From positions 96,339,440 through 96,403,439 of the forward strand of contig NC_067284.1 in NCBI RefSeq assembly GCF_020740795.1: DNA of 64,000 nt, written 5' to 3'. A program made the position numbers and the translations under genes. The DNA comes from Apus apus. Taxonomy: Eukaryota > Chordata > Aves > Apodiformes > Apodidae. The notes below the pieces were generated by a model, which was not told the DNA's origin, made no database searches, and worked only from the letters and a program-made list of their open reading frames with translations. Shown piece after piece: positions 25,501 through 37,800 of the stretch (position 1 is its first letter; each line of letters starts with the position of its first letter).

Positions 25501-28400
25501 AGAATTTTGGATCAAAAGCTTTTCGTATGGTGGTCTGTATCTTTTTGGAGTGTATGCATGGATTTTGTGCATTAATACTAGAGTACTTTTGTGTTCTTAA
25601 AAGTTATACTTCTATCAAATTTTTTCTAGCTTCTTTTTAAGTCTGTCAGAAAATCTTCATTAATTCCTAAGAATGGGATATTTGTAATGTTTCTCCTGAC
25701 TTGGAAAAAAAACCCAAAGCAACCAATAAACCAACTGCAAAACTCCAGCTGCTATGCTAAGAAATAGTGGTAATATATGTTATTTGATTTGTCATGATAG
25801 TAAGAATAATTACATTTATAAGATGCTTGAATTGAAGAAAATCCAACAGTGCCTTTAGAAAAAACTGATGAAAATCTACCATAAAAAAATTGACTGCTTT
25901 CACCCACTCCTTCCCACAGGTCCTCAGAGCATCACTGTGTTTATGTTTTGAATGTCTATTTTATGGAGTTATTGAAACTAAATCACCTTTTAATAATACA
26001 GGTTATTGTGGGATTTCTGTGGGGCTGAAGTTCGCCTTAACAATCTTCACTATATAATACCAAATATAGATTTCGCTTAAGGTAACGCCAAGGGGACTTT
26101 TATTTAGTTTGCTTTCTTTCTCTGCTCTACAAGTGAAAAATTAATATCTCATCTCCTCTAAGAAAGTCAAAGTTACTTCAGAAGAGTGAGAAATTATGAA
26201 GTTTCCAGCATTGCAAATAGAGGTAGTTATTTTAAACAATAGCATTTAACCTTCTGTATTGCTTCTCTCACTCTTTCAGCATGGACCTGTCTCTCTGCAG
26301 GATGGATTCTCAGCTGAGAAACATCCAGATCCTAATTTATGTATATGTGAATACTCAAGGTTAACAAGAATATGTTCCCTGTGGGAGAAACAGTCACTGC
26401 CATTCAGACCGTGTTTCTTTTTCCTTTCCATACCGTGGAGTAGGCTGTTGAAAATGTGTCTGATGAAACTGTAGGTTCCTATTCTACTCACATGAACAAA
26501 TTTAGTGTTTATAATTGGGATTAGATGAAGTATCTCTTTCCATGTCTGGATGGCCAGCAGGCAGGACAAATGAGTTTAAATATATGCTCTAAAACAAAGA
26601 GAAGAGAGAAATTCAATGTTTTTTCTCCCACATGATAATTGTTGTCCTTTCTATTCCTGTACACTGAATGGGCTTTGTTCATTTTTTTTCTTTCAACCCA
26701 AGATCAATGATCCAAGTAGGTGTCCCAGGTCACCACTCAACTGGTAAGTGGGGAAGAGATTAATGGCTTGGGTTTTCAAGCAAGTCACCCTCTTAGCCAG
26801 AGGTAGGTGCCTATCTATTGCAAATTTTACTGGATTAGGAGAGAAACCTAAGAACAACTTTTGCGTGTCCTCTTTACTTAATCTCTGATGGGTTTACAGT
26901 ATTGATCCTGCCCAGAAAGACCGGGACCTACTTGGACCTGGGGACTGTGTCTTGGATAGGATGCACTGCAATAGCAGTGAAGTATTTATTCTGTATCTGA
27001 GCTGGGCAACTGGGAAAGTCCAGCCCCAGTACAAGTTGTGAGGCAGTTTTGTTTTACCTCTGAGCACATAAAGATTATACATGCATAGCTGAGTAATTTG
27101 TTTGGCCTTACTGCTTTTCACACAAGGAGTTTGTATTTGAAGAGTGTACATGACATGTCAGCCAGATTATCATCATGTGTGGCCAAGCAGTATGGCCACA
27201 CATTTCTTTTCCTGTGCACTAAGCTGGTCATTAATCTGTGTTTCCTGACATGCTGGCCCTTCTTGAAGGCAACCAGCAACATTCACTAAAGTATGGGAAG
27301 ACAGGGAGCCTTTGGAGTGGCAGTGGTCAAATGGGGGCTGCAGAACCAGTGGGGTGAGAGATGTGAGTGGCTGGGTTATGGACTGAGAACCTGTCAGGAT
27401 GAAACTTGTGCATAACCCAGCTTCTTCTCTCTCCCTGTGCGCCCTAGTTTCCACATCAAGAAAAGAGGGGATGCCCTGGGTGAGATGTGCAGTGCCCTCC
27501 AGCAGGTGCCAGTTGCAGTGTGTGGTGTGCCAGGGCCCTGAGGACACCATCTCCTGGAGTGGTTATAGCCATGGGTTGCTCCCACTTATCCTGGGGAAGG
27601 CTTATCCAAAATGCAGATTAACTTGTCATGGATGCAGAGAATTCAGAGCTCACCCTGTGAGATAAGGCTTGGCAGGACTGGTGCTTAGCTGGTACTAAAA
27701 AGGGCCGATGGGTGCTGGTGGCTGCATGCAGTCAGTACCCCTGTACCCTGCTCTCCAGCACACCCCCCCATCACCCACTGCTATCTGGCATTTCATTATC
27801 TGGTATATCCCAACAGTCCCAGATAGAAACAAGGGTTCAGTGCAGCTGCATTAATTCAGTTCCCAAGTAGCTGGCTGAGGTAAAAAAATGGGTTAAGCAG
27901 TTAGCCATTGACCACTCTTGAATTAGACCAGGATCCTATGACTTTTTAGTCTTTCCTAAGATAGCTGAAATGAAGTTTTAAAATTCACTGCAGCATAGAT
28001 TTTCGACCCTCAAATATTTCTTTTTTTGATTCCCTGAATTCTTTTTCTGCCCCCAAACATCCAGGATGTATACAGAGTTCTGTGAATCATCTCATTCATG
28101 TGCCACTTTAGTTATCTGTTTTATTGACCTGTTTAAGCAGCCAAGGGCAGCGCTGCCAGCTGCTATTCAACTGGTGATATTCCGATTTCCTGGGATACAT
28201 ATAATATGACAAATTTTAAGAGGCAGATGTTGAAGAGATGCTACCAGTTTTTAAAAGTCACTTTCCTACTTGGCTCTTTCTCATAATTATTGTTTCAAGC
28301 AAGATTGCTGGGATCACTCTGATGGTAAAAATAAAGGGGAAAAATGTTTTGTGCTAGTCTGGGGTTTTGGAAGATTTTATTTTGCACTTGATGGGATTTA
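22534..28400. other. Intergenic upstream of IYD
   Basis: No coding exon was recognised. Content includes a poly-T run (25442-25456), a 10-base tandem duplication CATCTGAGGC at 24593-24612, and a GC-richer segment at 27280-27780 with no recognisable gene or transposon. Distal IYD control elements could lie here but none can be named. Confidence 0.45.
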
Positions 28401-28460
28401 TAGGTTTGTGTATGGTCAGTGCCTTGACTTGCTGCTTTTAAGCAGTGTCTTTCCAGAAAT

Positions 28461-28468
28461 TATAAAAA
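28461..28468 (+). promoter_or_regulatory. Candidate TATA box for IYD
   Basis: TATAAAAA lies about 200 bases before the IYD start codon. A start of transcription about 30 bases downstream (near 28493) would give a 5' UTR of roughly 170 bases if unspliced. A CACTTGA motif at 28385-28391 fits the NKX2-1 (thyroid factor) core. The position is plausible but the motif is short and AT-rich DNA yields many by chance. The alternative is that exon 1 is preceded by an upstream non-coding exon (see the acceptor-like site at 28616). Confidence 0.3.
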
Positions 28469-28661
28469 TCTGGGTCTGCTTAACAGCAGCAGCACATCAC
28501 AGATGAGACTGTGGGGGCAGTGGCTAAAAAGTAGAAGCAGGATAGGGTCGAGGTCTGAGCCTTGGGTCCTCCCCTTTCTGCTTACTGCCCTCCCCGTTTA
28601 ATTATTTCATTTTCAGGAGAAACAGTTGAACTTGGAAGGAAGGCTTCACGTTTCCATAGTC

Positions 28662-28836
28662 ATGGCACTCTTTTCTTCTCTAACCCCAGTCTTTATAGCC
28701 ATTATATGTGTTTTGATTGGGGTAATACTGAAGAAGAATAATGGAGAGAAGGAGAAGTGTGGGACTAAAAGCAAGTCTCACCCATGGGTGGATGAAGATT
28801 TAAAAGATGGCACTGATCAACACTTAGAGGAAGAAG
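28662..28836 (+). CDS. IYD: IYD coding exon 1 (membrane anchor and linker)
   Basis: Encodes residues 1-58 and the first base of codon 59. Residues 7-23 ([17 protein letters not shown]) form one hydrophobic helix, followed by a Lys/Asn-rich stop-transfer stretch and an acidic linker with the conserved PWVDEDLKD. The donor is GAAGAAG|GTAAGA, close to consensus. Reading through the donor meets a TGA at 28875-28877 after 13 further sense codons. Cys33 sits in the juxtamembrane linker. The frame stays open upstream of the ATG to 28602, so the ATG is chosen on family length, not on an upstream stop next to it. Confidence 0.95.
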
Positions 28837-31800
28837 GTAAGAAAAATCTTATCCATCTAAGCAGTTTTGTTGTTTGAGTTTGATCTGCTGATATAAATAA
28901 AGAAGATGTCATCTTCTTGACTTTTCCACAGTAATGGAAGTGCATAGTGCTACTGCTGCTATGTCATGAGCTTGTCAGCTCTATGGAAGAAGGCTGTCTT
29001 GGTGTAAATCTCTGTTTCCTCCAGATACCACAGGTCAGAGGGCAAAACAAAAATGCATTTTCAAAGACCACTTTCTGCTCCTCAGCGCAGCAGATCTCAG
29101 ACTTATGAAGGACTCTGTGGGAAATATAGGAGAAGAAATGCAGGAGATACCACTGAAGTCCCCTCAGTCTCTTCCCAGGCCTCATTAGTGAGAGTAAAGG
29201 GAAGACCCAAGAAGAGTTTCTGTCTCCAAGCTGATTTTATGGACATCTCATCCCACTTTACTGTCAAGTGCTACATATGTGTTCTCAGCACTCGCAGAGA
29301 AGTTGGAAATGAGTTTATGACAGTTGTTACCAAAGTCCTCCATTTGTGACTTGTGTGAGGGTACATGACATGTTTAGCTGGATAAGCACTAGTATCATCT
29401 GCGAGGTGTGCTGAACAAATATTTAAGAACAAAATGTGGTAATGGTGCTTATCTCTGTTCACTCAGCTGTATATTTGAACCTTTACAGAACACATTTTTT
29501 TACAGTAGTGATTTCTGATGCACAGCTTGGGCAAAAGTCTGAGCACAAAATGTACATTTTCCAACTATTCTACATAGACTCTCTTCATTTCCTTATGAAA
29601 CAAAAATCTACAGAGTTCTGTTCCTATTAAATTTTTAAACTTGCAGTCAATACAGCCTTTTTTACCCAACCTGGTTTCAAAGGGGGTTTTTGTGTTTGGT
29701 TTTTTTTTTGTGTGTGTGTGTGTGTGTCCCATAATGACACATTGCCTAAGTCCACTTCTAGGAAGCTTGTTCTTCTGCACATGTATCTTTTTCTAAGAAC
29801 TATTATTTCTCTTTGTTTCTCAGTGTTCAGTGTAGTTTGAGCTAGTGTGGTGTATCGGTTTCCAGAAACAGTAGATACTTGGAACCTTTTAAATCACGTT
29901 GACTATTTCCCAAGTATACAAAATTTCTTTAAAAGTCAGTTGGTATGTTCTATCCTCCATTGTACAATGAAAAATAGATTCTATATAAAGCTATCCTGTA
30001 TTTCCTTTGTCACTAATATCTTACTAGTTCAGTAAATGCTGCAAATTAAAATTCCCATGGGTAGTTCAAGTGATAATCTGTGAATTGACAGTGACATCTT
30101 TGACTACAATTTTTTCTATCAGTTAAAAAATTTACATCCTCTAAATAAACAAGCCTATTAACTTTTAACAAGGAGCCTCATCACCACAGCTCATATATAT
30201 AATGCTAGTTGTTTCCTTTTTTTTCAAGTACTACATTCAAAACCATACTAGTTTCAAATAGCTTACAAAAATTGGCATGTAAATAGATATGTTTGTGCTC
30301 TTGCTAAAAGGAGATTATTTTTAAAGAAAGCCTCTCTCAGTGTACCATGTAATCCAACATTAAATTAGGCTTTTTTGCTATGTTGCTTTTGACAACAAAT
30401 ACTCATCTTTCCCTTAATACTATGTGGATCAAACCCAGTATCTTTGCAAAACAAGTGTGTCTTTTATCTCCAGAAAAATTAAAATAGTCATGCCTGGGGA
30501 AGCTTTTCCTCAGCGGGGGATAACCCAGCCTGAGTGAAAAGAGAATATGGCCACCTTGGTAAGGATCTGCTACTCTGCCAATGCCATAATTGAGTATCAA
30601 AACATATCCACCTTGTTGTCAGTGTTAAAAGTTTCACTGACTGGAAAATGCTGAAATGCAAACATGGATCTATACAAAGATTTTCTTAATCATAGAGAAT
30701 ATTTTACCTGCTGTGCAAATTCTACTGCTTTACTAGATTGTCTTTATCAGAAAAGCTTATTTCTACTTAAACATCTCAAGCTGATTTGTATTTAAACAGA
30801 AGGTTCCTCTTAGGAGAATTTTATTTAGGAGAGTATGAAGCATTTTTTAGCCTCATCTAAGGCTAGAATCTAGGGCTACCATAGGTAAACAAGATGAATT
30901 TTGGAGAGCCCCCATAAGAGGAAAAGGCAGGTGAAGACCAAGTCTTTGATACGTGTCCATGACCGAAGTGAGGGCGCTTTGCCAAGAGCGTGAAGTGCTC
31001 GATTAGAAAAGTACTGAACTTATTCAGGTGTCATTAGCCCCGTCAACCTTTCCTCAAGTGGCACTGCCAGAGAAGTTTCCCCTGAGAGGGCAATACCTTT
31101 GAGCACCAAAGCATAAGGTGCAATTAGCTGAACCGCTTGGTCAGACGCAGTAGAGTCACTTACTGACAGTGAAGGGCAGAAGGTAGAGGGCCAAGCACTC
31201 CTGAGCTTGTCCATGTTATGCTTTTGGCAGCTGAAGGATGCTTCTCAGAGCAGCCAGAAACCTAGCTTTGTGGTTAAGTGGAAAACATTAACTCAGTCCA
31301 TTTGTTTAATGCCTTAGCTGGCAGTACTTCAGATTTGTTTGCATACCCGTCTGCCCTATAACTTTTTCCTTCATTTATGAGAGCTGGAATAAGAGATTGT
31401 TGTGTGTGGATTGGCAAGGATGGTTTTTGTGTGTGTCTATCTGGCCACGTCTTCCATTAGGCCATGTGTGAGTATCCTTTAGATACAGATGAAAAAGAAG
31501 CTTCTTCAGCCTTGTCTTGAACAATGAGTCACAAGGACTCTCTTCAAGAGGACATCTGATCCCAAAGTGCTGGTACCTCATCTCCCACTGCTTCAGGTTT
31601 ACACAGTTAGATCTGGACTGTTGCAAAGACAAGTTCAGTTTTTAGCCCAGTATGCTTACTGTGTATTGGTCACTTTTGTGGTCATACATTCAGATCAATT
31701 TAATGGATAAGCTGAGTACAGACTCAGTTTATAGTGGTGTGGAGGGTGAGGATGAATTATGTTTGTATCCTTGTTACTCTGGTTATCAGTTGCAGAGATT

Positions 31801-34800
31801 AATAGTAAAGGTATTTTATTACTACATATTTAATTGTGGGTGATGTACTTAAGGACTACAACGCAATGTACCTCAGCCCAAATGTTCTACCTCTTCTGAA
31901 AATAGTCTGCTCATTGCTTTTGATTTTTCTAATATTAGACCTCTCCCACTTAGAAGCATTTCTCCACTTCCCAAGTTCAAAGGCTTAACATATCTTTTAA
32001 AAATACTGCCCACATGAATGAGGCAGCAACAGTTTAATTTTCCAATTCAATGACAGTTCATGCTTTGGGTCATTTAGGAGCACAGGAGTTACATGGACAT
32101 GGTGCATCATTGTGTGTATTTCCCTGCTGCTGCAGACACCTCCAGCCTTTGTTATCAGCTGAATGAACATGAAAACTGGCCTTTTTTGACCCCATTTCTA
32201 TAACCTTGCTAAAAAGCTATTTAAGAATTTCGTGCTACGGGTTAAAAATCCTCCTCTGCCAGCCCAAGCGTATTTAATACTACTCTATACGCATTTTTCC
32301 TGTTCCATCCTCTTCTTAGTTTAAAGGATGCTTTTTCAGCCCTGGTGTATACCCTCCTGTGGTTTATAAGCAGCAGTCACATTACTTCTCAGCTTTCCTT
32401 TTACTAGGTAAACCAGCAAATCTTCTCTTTATAAAAGTTACTCCATTCCTCAAAATCTCAAGAAAACTTCTGCAGCTGTATTCCAGTTTAAGATAATCTT
32501 TACTATATTTTGATGTTGGCTGCTTTCTTCCAGCATCTGCCTCTTCCGCTTGATATTGCTTTTGCTTAAGATCCCTGACCAGCTCTTGAGGTTTCCAAGA
32601 TCAGCCTGCTAACCACTATTTATAACTCAGTAGTAAGACACTTCATCTCTCTTAGTTCCGTATTAGCCACACACTCAGTACAGGACTGGATTCACTACTG
32701 GGATGCCTGTAGTGGCAGATTATGTAGTAGTCTGCTATTAATAAAGAAAAAGACCTGACAGAGTCAGTTCCCCAGCAGTTTAAATCCAAAAAATCTGAAA
32801 GCTATCTTTATATAAATGTAGCTGTTCTCCTATGCATCATGGCATTAGACTGGAAAATCAGACTGGAGAGGAATTCTATGTTTAGGCAGCAATTCCTTAG
32901 AGAAAAAAGCGAAAGAGCTGTTTGGAAATCAAACACATTGCAAAACACATGGGTTGCAAATGAAGTTCCTCAATGATCAGCGTCAGGACCAAGTGTTAAT
33001 ATTATCTAGTGGTCTTTGTATAAAACCAAGGAGTGTTCAGGTGAAATCACTTAATGACATACAAATGGGAGCCAACAACACAGGAAAGTGTCAGCGTAGG
33101 TAAAATAAGTGGCCAACAGAATTAAAATGATAAATCATTGTTCTCAGTATAAGTTTATGTTACTAGGAACTCATGGTATGAATTTTTGCTAAAAAAATTA
33201 TTACATTATTTGTGGGCTAATTATAGCTCCCCATATGAACTGCTGGGAAGAACACAAACATCATCCTAAAATGTATCCAGACAGAAATTTCTGATAGAGA
33301 AATAGCACTTTTAAAATGAGATTTCACTTGGAATATCTGAGCCAAAACCATTTCATATTTGCTTAGAAAGGAGGAAGCCTGATGACTATTGCAAATGTAC
33401 AACATAATTGATGGCAATCTTGAGAACGTGGCTAACAAGATCATAGACTGACTAGCAGGATGTCTGTTGTCCACCAAATGATGGAACACACAGAGATGTA
33501 AACAAGACATTTGTAGTACTGTATAAGATGATGGCAAAAACAGGAGTATGTCCAAACCCAGCAATTAAAGTTACAGAGAACATACACTAAACAGATGGTG
33601 CTGATTATTACTTTTGGCTTAGCATATGGATAATGTTAGCTGCAAAAAATGAATAGCAGACATGTGATGGAAGACAATAAATAATAGATTAATTTATTAT
33701 TTAAAAAAAGAATTTCCAGGAGGGTTTTGGGTTTGTGTGCTGGTTCTCTCAGTTCTGGGTTGTTTTCTGAGTCAGCCAGTATCCCCGTTTTGAGTGCAGT
33801 AAGGTTTTTAAGGCTCAGATATGGTGATTCTCATACTTTCGTTCACACTAGTCACCTCATCTTTGTCCCATGCTCAACATCTTTGAAAGTGCATTTCCTT
33901 TTTCATCATGTTTTTGTGAAGTTGAACCATCCAGACCATGCAGCAGTTTCACTTATTTTCTTCTATTCCACTTGGGGAAAAAAAAAAAAAAAAAAAGAAA
34001 TAAGCAAACCTCACAAAATTTAACACAGCTTGGCCTTAGGTAATGCTGCAAGTTTTATGCTTTCTGACTTACATGGCGTAGGTTACTGTGTTAACAAATC
34101 CCTTTTTTCTGTTCCCAGTTGCCTATAGATCATTTAGTTGAGATTTTTTTTCAACCAGTTACGTCTAAGATTATTCTTATACCTCTGATTTAAAGAAATG
34201 CCAAATATCTCTGCTTCCTGATCCCTGAATTTTTCAGTCTGAGTTCTCCAACTTAATTTTTCTTAATTTCCATTTGTTCCCTTGAAAATATACAACTACC
34301 GTTAGAGATGTCCTTTTCCTTACGCTTTCATTTAGTCTGTTATATTGAGTGAACTGATAATCTCAGTTCAGGGGCACTTCGTTTTGTTTAAATAACATCC
34401 TTCCCTCTCACTAAAACCGAAGCTTAGAGAGTCACTGCGTAAGAGAAGAGCACGTCATTTTATTTTAAGGGATTGGATGTTTCAGCTGGGAAGCCCATTT
34501 TCTAGTTTTATACTTCCAGTAAAAGTCAAAGCAGGTACTGCTGCTGTTATTGCATCTTCACTCTTCCCTCTGTCATGTTTCATTTAATTTTCTGCACAGG
34601 CACTGGTTGCTCCTCAGGTTTGCTGTCTAGGTCTCTGCACTCAACTGGCCACAAGCAGCATTCTCTGTATTAAATACATCAATTGAGTCAGCTCTCTGAC
34701 TACTGTCCTCATTCATATATGTAATTTAATCTTCCTCTTCATCCTTCTGTCCTTCAGTGTTCATGTATGTATTGATGGTTTACCACCTACTTGACTTTCC

Positions 34801-37800
34801 TCTCCTTGTGTTTCAAAACCAACTAGAGAGATTACACAAATTTCCCCCAGCCTTTGCTGCTGTTTGGCAAACCTCCTTTGCATAGATGTTAAACACTGGG
34901 CTCAGTGTTGAAGAGCAGCTCTTCCTCCCACACTACTTGCTAGTGTAAACATGGCCTTTTAACCCCGTAGTGTTCCCTTCACTGAGAGTGAGGGAGGAAC
35001 AGTAAAAAAAGGAGGGTGGAAGTTTCTGAAAGAGAAGACTATCAGAATCCTAGCAAAGGGCAAGTCCTAGTCAGCCAGTTGCTATCGAATAGCAGATAAT
35101 CTAATGTACTAACTGTAAACCACAACACTAGCAGGAAGCATAATCTTTTTTTCATTTTGAGTGTGCAAGATGCCCACAAAAATAATATTTACATTGGGTC
35201 ACTGCTTCTCATTACTGTGGAGCCAGGCGCCTGCAGACTGTGACCAAGAATGTTTAACACAGGCAGGAAATGCTAAACAAAAAACCAACAACTTTCTGAG
35301 TTACTTCTTTGTCTGTTGTTTGGTGACCACAATAATATTCTGTTTAAAGTCAACATGTGAAGCTAGGTATATTGTAGCTTCTTGCACATGCTGAGCCACA
35401 CTCATGGATATTTCAATTCTGTTTATAAAATGAACAAAAAGTCAGCCTGGTCTCTGACAGCTGCATACCACTAAAACATAGAAATAATGGCTGTTTGAGT
35501 TTCTATTGGAGACTGCTGTAATTCTGGAATAGTGGTCCAATGGTGACTGAAAAAGAGCTTGAATATTTTTTCCTGACTTAACAGTCTGTAGCAGATTGCT
35601 CAATACTATTGACTAGTCAAAATGCAAAATTTAAATGGCTTTAGCTTCCACACCATAGTTCCAAAAAGCACTATCCCTGCTGATTCTAGGAATGCAGGAG
35701 AGAACCATACTGAGGTCTTAAATTAAAGACAAGAAACGCAATATCCTACATCTGATATGTTGTTATCCTAAGTATAGGTGCCTGTCATCCATTTCCTCTT
35801 ATGCTGAAAGTACCATGAAACCAAAGAACTTAACCACAAAGTTGCATTTGTGCAAAGCCCAGGCTTATGATGCTTCTGCTATGAAATATGCATATGGAAG
35901 AAACTGACATTCTGCTCTTCAGAGGAGATTTTACACATCTTGATAGTTAAGCTCTGTCCTTAACTTCAGGTATTTAATAATTTTTTTTTCTTGTTAGACT
36001 GCTTAGCAAGGAACACGCTTGGCGGTATTTACGTGTGGAGAAAAGCGGGCTGAAAGGTTGGCCACCTTTGCACAGGCAGGTTTGCAGACTGAAGTGGAGA
36101 AGGCCATAACTTGTTTGTGGATCACACTTGCTACAGCCAGCCAGGGCCCTCCTGGTATTTAAACAAAGTGTTTATTCAGTAGCTGGAGCTAGGGATCAAT
36201 GAGTTGTGTCAACTGGAACCTCAGACTTTGACTTTCCAGCGGAGCACAAGTGCAATGTATGCCATTGCAGGCCAAAGTGCATTGTAGTTGCAGATGTCAA
36301 AGATATAAATAGTGTTCTCCAGAAAAAAAAAATAATAAAAAATTCCCTAACCACTTTTATTTTCTTGCAGAGGCTGATGAGGAGTGGCAAGGACTTGAGG
36401 AAAATGTTGCCCATGTCCCCTTCTTTGGGGAGCGTTACTCTGAGGCCGAAATGATTAAAAGGTCGCAGATGTTTTATGAGCTTCTCAATAAGAGGAGGTC
36501 TGTCAGGTTTCTCAGTGATGAGCCAGTCCCCAGGGAGGTTATCGATAATGTCATCAGAACAGCAGGTATGTACTGAGTGCTTCAAGGTCTGGAAAAAGAA
36601 AAAAACAAAAGGATCAGCATTGCTGTTTAGCTGTGTAAAAATGATGTGGAAAAGCCAAGGAAACTGGTATTTGGATTATGGTTTTCCTAGATTCACCTGT
36701 AGTCATTATGAGCATCCACTGGTTGGAAATCACTCAGCTTGAGCAACTCTGTGTCAGGGTCTGGTGTGGAGCATTCCCAATTCCCTTGTATTTGCAGTGC
36801 ACCCAAAAAGTAAAAAAAGACACATTTCAACAGCATGAATAGAACATTTCATTTTCAAGCTTTAAAAGATCTTATTTAAAATAAAATTGATATACAGTCA
36901 GTGAAACATCTTTTAAATAGAAATATTGAACTGTTTTCTCTCAAAAATGTCAAACCATGTGTTCTTCACATGCTTTAAAATTCCCTTTATTATGATGGCA
37001 TTTATCATGTGTGGCTTTTGTTTACTGGGGTTTTTTTTTCCACCAAAAAATGTGATGAAACTATCCCAGTCATGTGAAATATTTCAGTTGACATAAATGT
37101 CTGGGGTTTATTATGAGAAAAAAATTTCAGCTAGAGCAAAAAAACCCCACTTTTCCAGTCCTTTCAGCATCAGTAGCAGATTTCCATTGTATATGACTTG
37201 AGAGTTATGCTGAGGATCCTGATTGAGATTATTTGACTGAGTGTCAAAAAGATTTTTTTTTTTTTGAGAACTTCTCTGTTTCAAATCATTACTGTAATGT
37301 CCTGGCCTAATCTCCTCTCTGCTTTCATAACATTGACTTTAGCCAGGAGTGCTTTTGACCCTTAGTATTTCAGTGCTATGAAGAGCTGCTGTTAGTATAG
37401 GAAATATTCATAAGCTGCCTGAGAGAAAAGTTCAGTAGCCTCTAGCAGGATAAATAATATAGAGATTCTGAGCAACTGATGTGCATTGTTTTCCCTTTAA
37501 AAACTGTAAGCATCTTTGTAACTTCACTATAATGAGTCTCCATCTTCCTGTAATTAGCTGCGAGTCATTAAAACACTGAGCATGTTTTGGCAAATGCAGC
37601 AAAGTGAACAAGCCTGGAGTGTAGACGAAGTAGTTTGTAACCCTGAAAGCTTTGGGCTGTGTGGAGGAAAAGAAAACAAACCAAAATATAAATGTCTTTA
37701 AGTTCTGATCCAAACCTGAGGAGAGGCACTGTTAGTGATATAAACACTCACATAAAAGGTAGCTCAAACTGCTTATTCAACACTTCTTAAACTGAATTCA

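Larger units (their letters stand above)
28837..36370 (+). other. IYD: IYD intron 1 (7.5 kb)
   Basis: GT-AG intron, phase 1. It contains an AATAAA and 19-base palindrome directly after the donor (28896-28918), a TG microsatellite (29709-29727), a local CpG cluster (30950-31150), a weak old antisense LINE-like segment (about 32270-32540), a 19-base A run (33978-33996) and an inverted forkhead motif pair (36160-36176). No other coding exon was recognised inside. The acceptor is TTTTCTTGCAG. Confidence 0.9.

Noticed and set aside
33720..33996. Possible processed pseudogene ending in a poly-A run
   Set aside because: No coding similarity or poly(A) signal in the preceding sequence. The A runs at 39127, 47060 and 48656 were rejected for the same reason.
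34100..34990. Faint likeness to an old antisense LINE in IYD intron 1
   Set aside because: Only scattered phrases (for example near 34886-34910) look similar. Too weak to list as an element.
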